A stretch of 64,000 nucleotides of DNA from Dictyobacter formicarum (lineage in GTDB: Bacteria > Chloroflexota > Ktedonobacteria > Ktedonobacterales > Ktedonobacteraceae). Each line of letters begins with the position of its first letter. Position 1 is the stretch's first letter. Shown one piece after another: positions 63,572 to 64,000 of this stretch. Made by a program: the position numbers and the translations under genes. The DNA is taken from contig NZ_BNJJ01000009.1 of assembly GCF_016587435.1 (NCBI RefSeq), positions 248,001-312,000 on the forward strand, in the 5' to 3' direction. Below the pieces are notes generated by a model. That model searched no databases. It was given only the letters and a program-made list of their open reading frames with translations, and was not told where the DNA came from.

Positions 63572-64000
63572 CTATGACGCCAGTTTTTCGCGCAAAAGTG
63601 AGCGTTCGATTAGCGAAGAGATTTGATCCAGGAAGGTACGGAAAAATTCGGCAGGTTGATATGCATTGCTCAGAGCACTGGCCATCACTACTTCATCCTC
63701 TAACCAGGGCACTCCGTTGAGCACGCGCAGGTAGAGAACACAGAAAACATGAGAGCTGGATTTCAAAGGGATATAATGGACCAGCGAATGTGGCACATTT
63801 ACATCTTTGATGACAGCATGTACTCCGCTTTTATATACCTGTGTGACATGACGTATTTCCTCTGGCGTTGGTAGAAACTCATCGATGCAGATTGGAGCAT
63901 CAGCCCGTACCTGTATCTGGCCCGTTTGATCTGGCGAGAGCAGGACGCATTCTGTCACACCCAGTGACGAGAAAATGCGTAACGTTGATAGCGCGATAAT
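63572..64000 (-). CDS. GAF-domain protein (5' end outside window)
   Basis: The frame is open to the right edge. The visible 142 residues look like the second half of a GAF domain: TECVLLSPDQTGQ, then SLVHYIPLKSSSHVFCVLYLRV, ending in a long helix FFRTFLDQISSLIERSLLREKL. That last helix normally leads into a HisKA domain in sensor kinases, but here the protein stops after LAS. It may be a sensor cut short. A palindromic element lies beyond the stop. Confidence 0.7.
   Translation of the reverse strand: MIALSTLRIFSSLGVTECVLLSPDQTGQIQVRADAPICIDEFLPTPEEIRHVTQVYKSGVHAVIKDVNVPHSLVHYIPLKSSSHVFCVLYLRVLNGVPWLEDEVVMASALSNAYQPAEFFRTFLDQISSLIERSLLREKLAS

Overview
The window looks like chromosome of a filamentous, probably spore-forming member of the Chloroflexota (Ktedonobacteria-like). 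This is inferred from gene flavour only: one-component GAF sensors, ECF sigma/WD40 membrane pairs, an NHLP-leader class II lanthipeptide locus, class F-type sortases, collagen-like and DUF11 surface proteins, frequent GTG/TTG starts, and gene spacers filled with long palindromes. No transposase, integrase, rRNA or CRISPR array was seen. One tRNA gene (Phe, GAA) is present.

Layout. 0-10 kb: a two-component pair cut by the left edge, an SbcD/Mre11-like nuclease, a thioredoxin-fold protein, a stand-alone prim-pol, a DUF2795 protein, an ECF sigma factor with a membrane WD40 partner, and a broken aminoglycoside phosphotransferase. 9.7-22 kb: a secreted collagen-like (GPT/GPS) protein beside a polyprenyl-phosphate sugar synthase (GT2) and several polytopic glycosyltransferase-like proteins, two of them a recent tandem duplication; together they could build and attach surface glycans. 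22-33.6 kb: a DnaQ-like exonuclease, a lanthipeptide precursor with a CCG-type LanM, another GT39-like protein, a methyltransferase and an AAA+ ATPase. 33.6-43.6 kb: a decayed region with a frameshifted DUF6585 protein, a broken TOTE-type primase and small MITE-like repeats, followed by a large four-repeat secreted protein, a pentapeptide-repeat protein and tRNA-Phe.

43.9-50 kb holds the most striking locus: two LysM-CHAP wall hydrolases, then an ECF sigma factor translationally coupled (TAATG overlap) to a 1019-residue protein that fuses the catalytic cores of RNA polymerase beta and beta'. It keeps the beta ETPEGPNIG and GDK...HGIKG motifs and the beta' NRAP and ADFDGD motifs, but has lost most peripheral domains. 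I read it as a compact, sigma-paired second RNA polymerase. 50-64 kb: Ada, an M20 amidohydrolase, GalU, an iron module (Fur with its own Fur box, VIT/CCC1-type transporter), then a 1 kb-residue DUF11/stalk surface protein ending in LPPTG, followed by two sortases, the second lacking the catalytic His and Arg. The right edge has an OmpR-type remnant and a cut GAF protein.

A second theme is a dispersed family of intergenic elements: a ~44-nt core with two CGCC-TTC/TGC-GGCG stem-loops next to a long (24-34 bp arm) near-perfect palindrome whose sequence differs at every site but whose pairing is preserved. At least six core copies and ten such palindromes occur here, mostly at gene ends.
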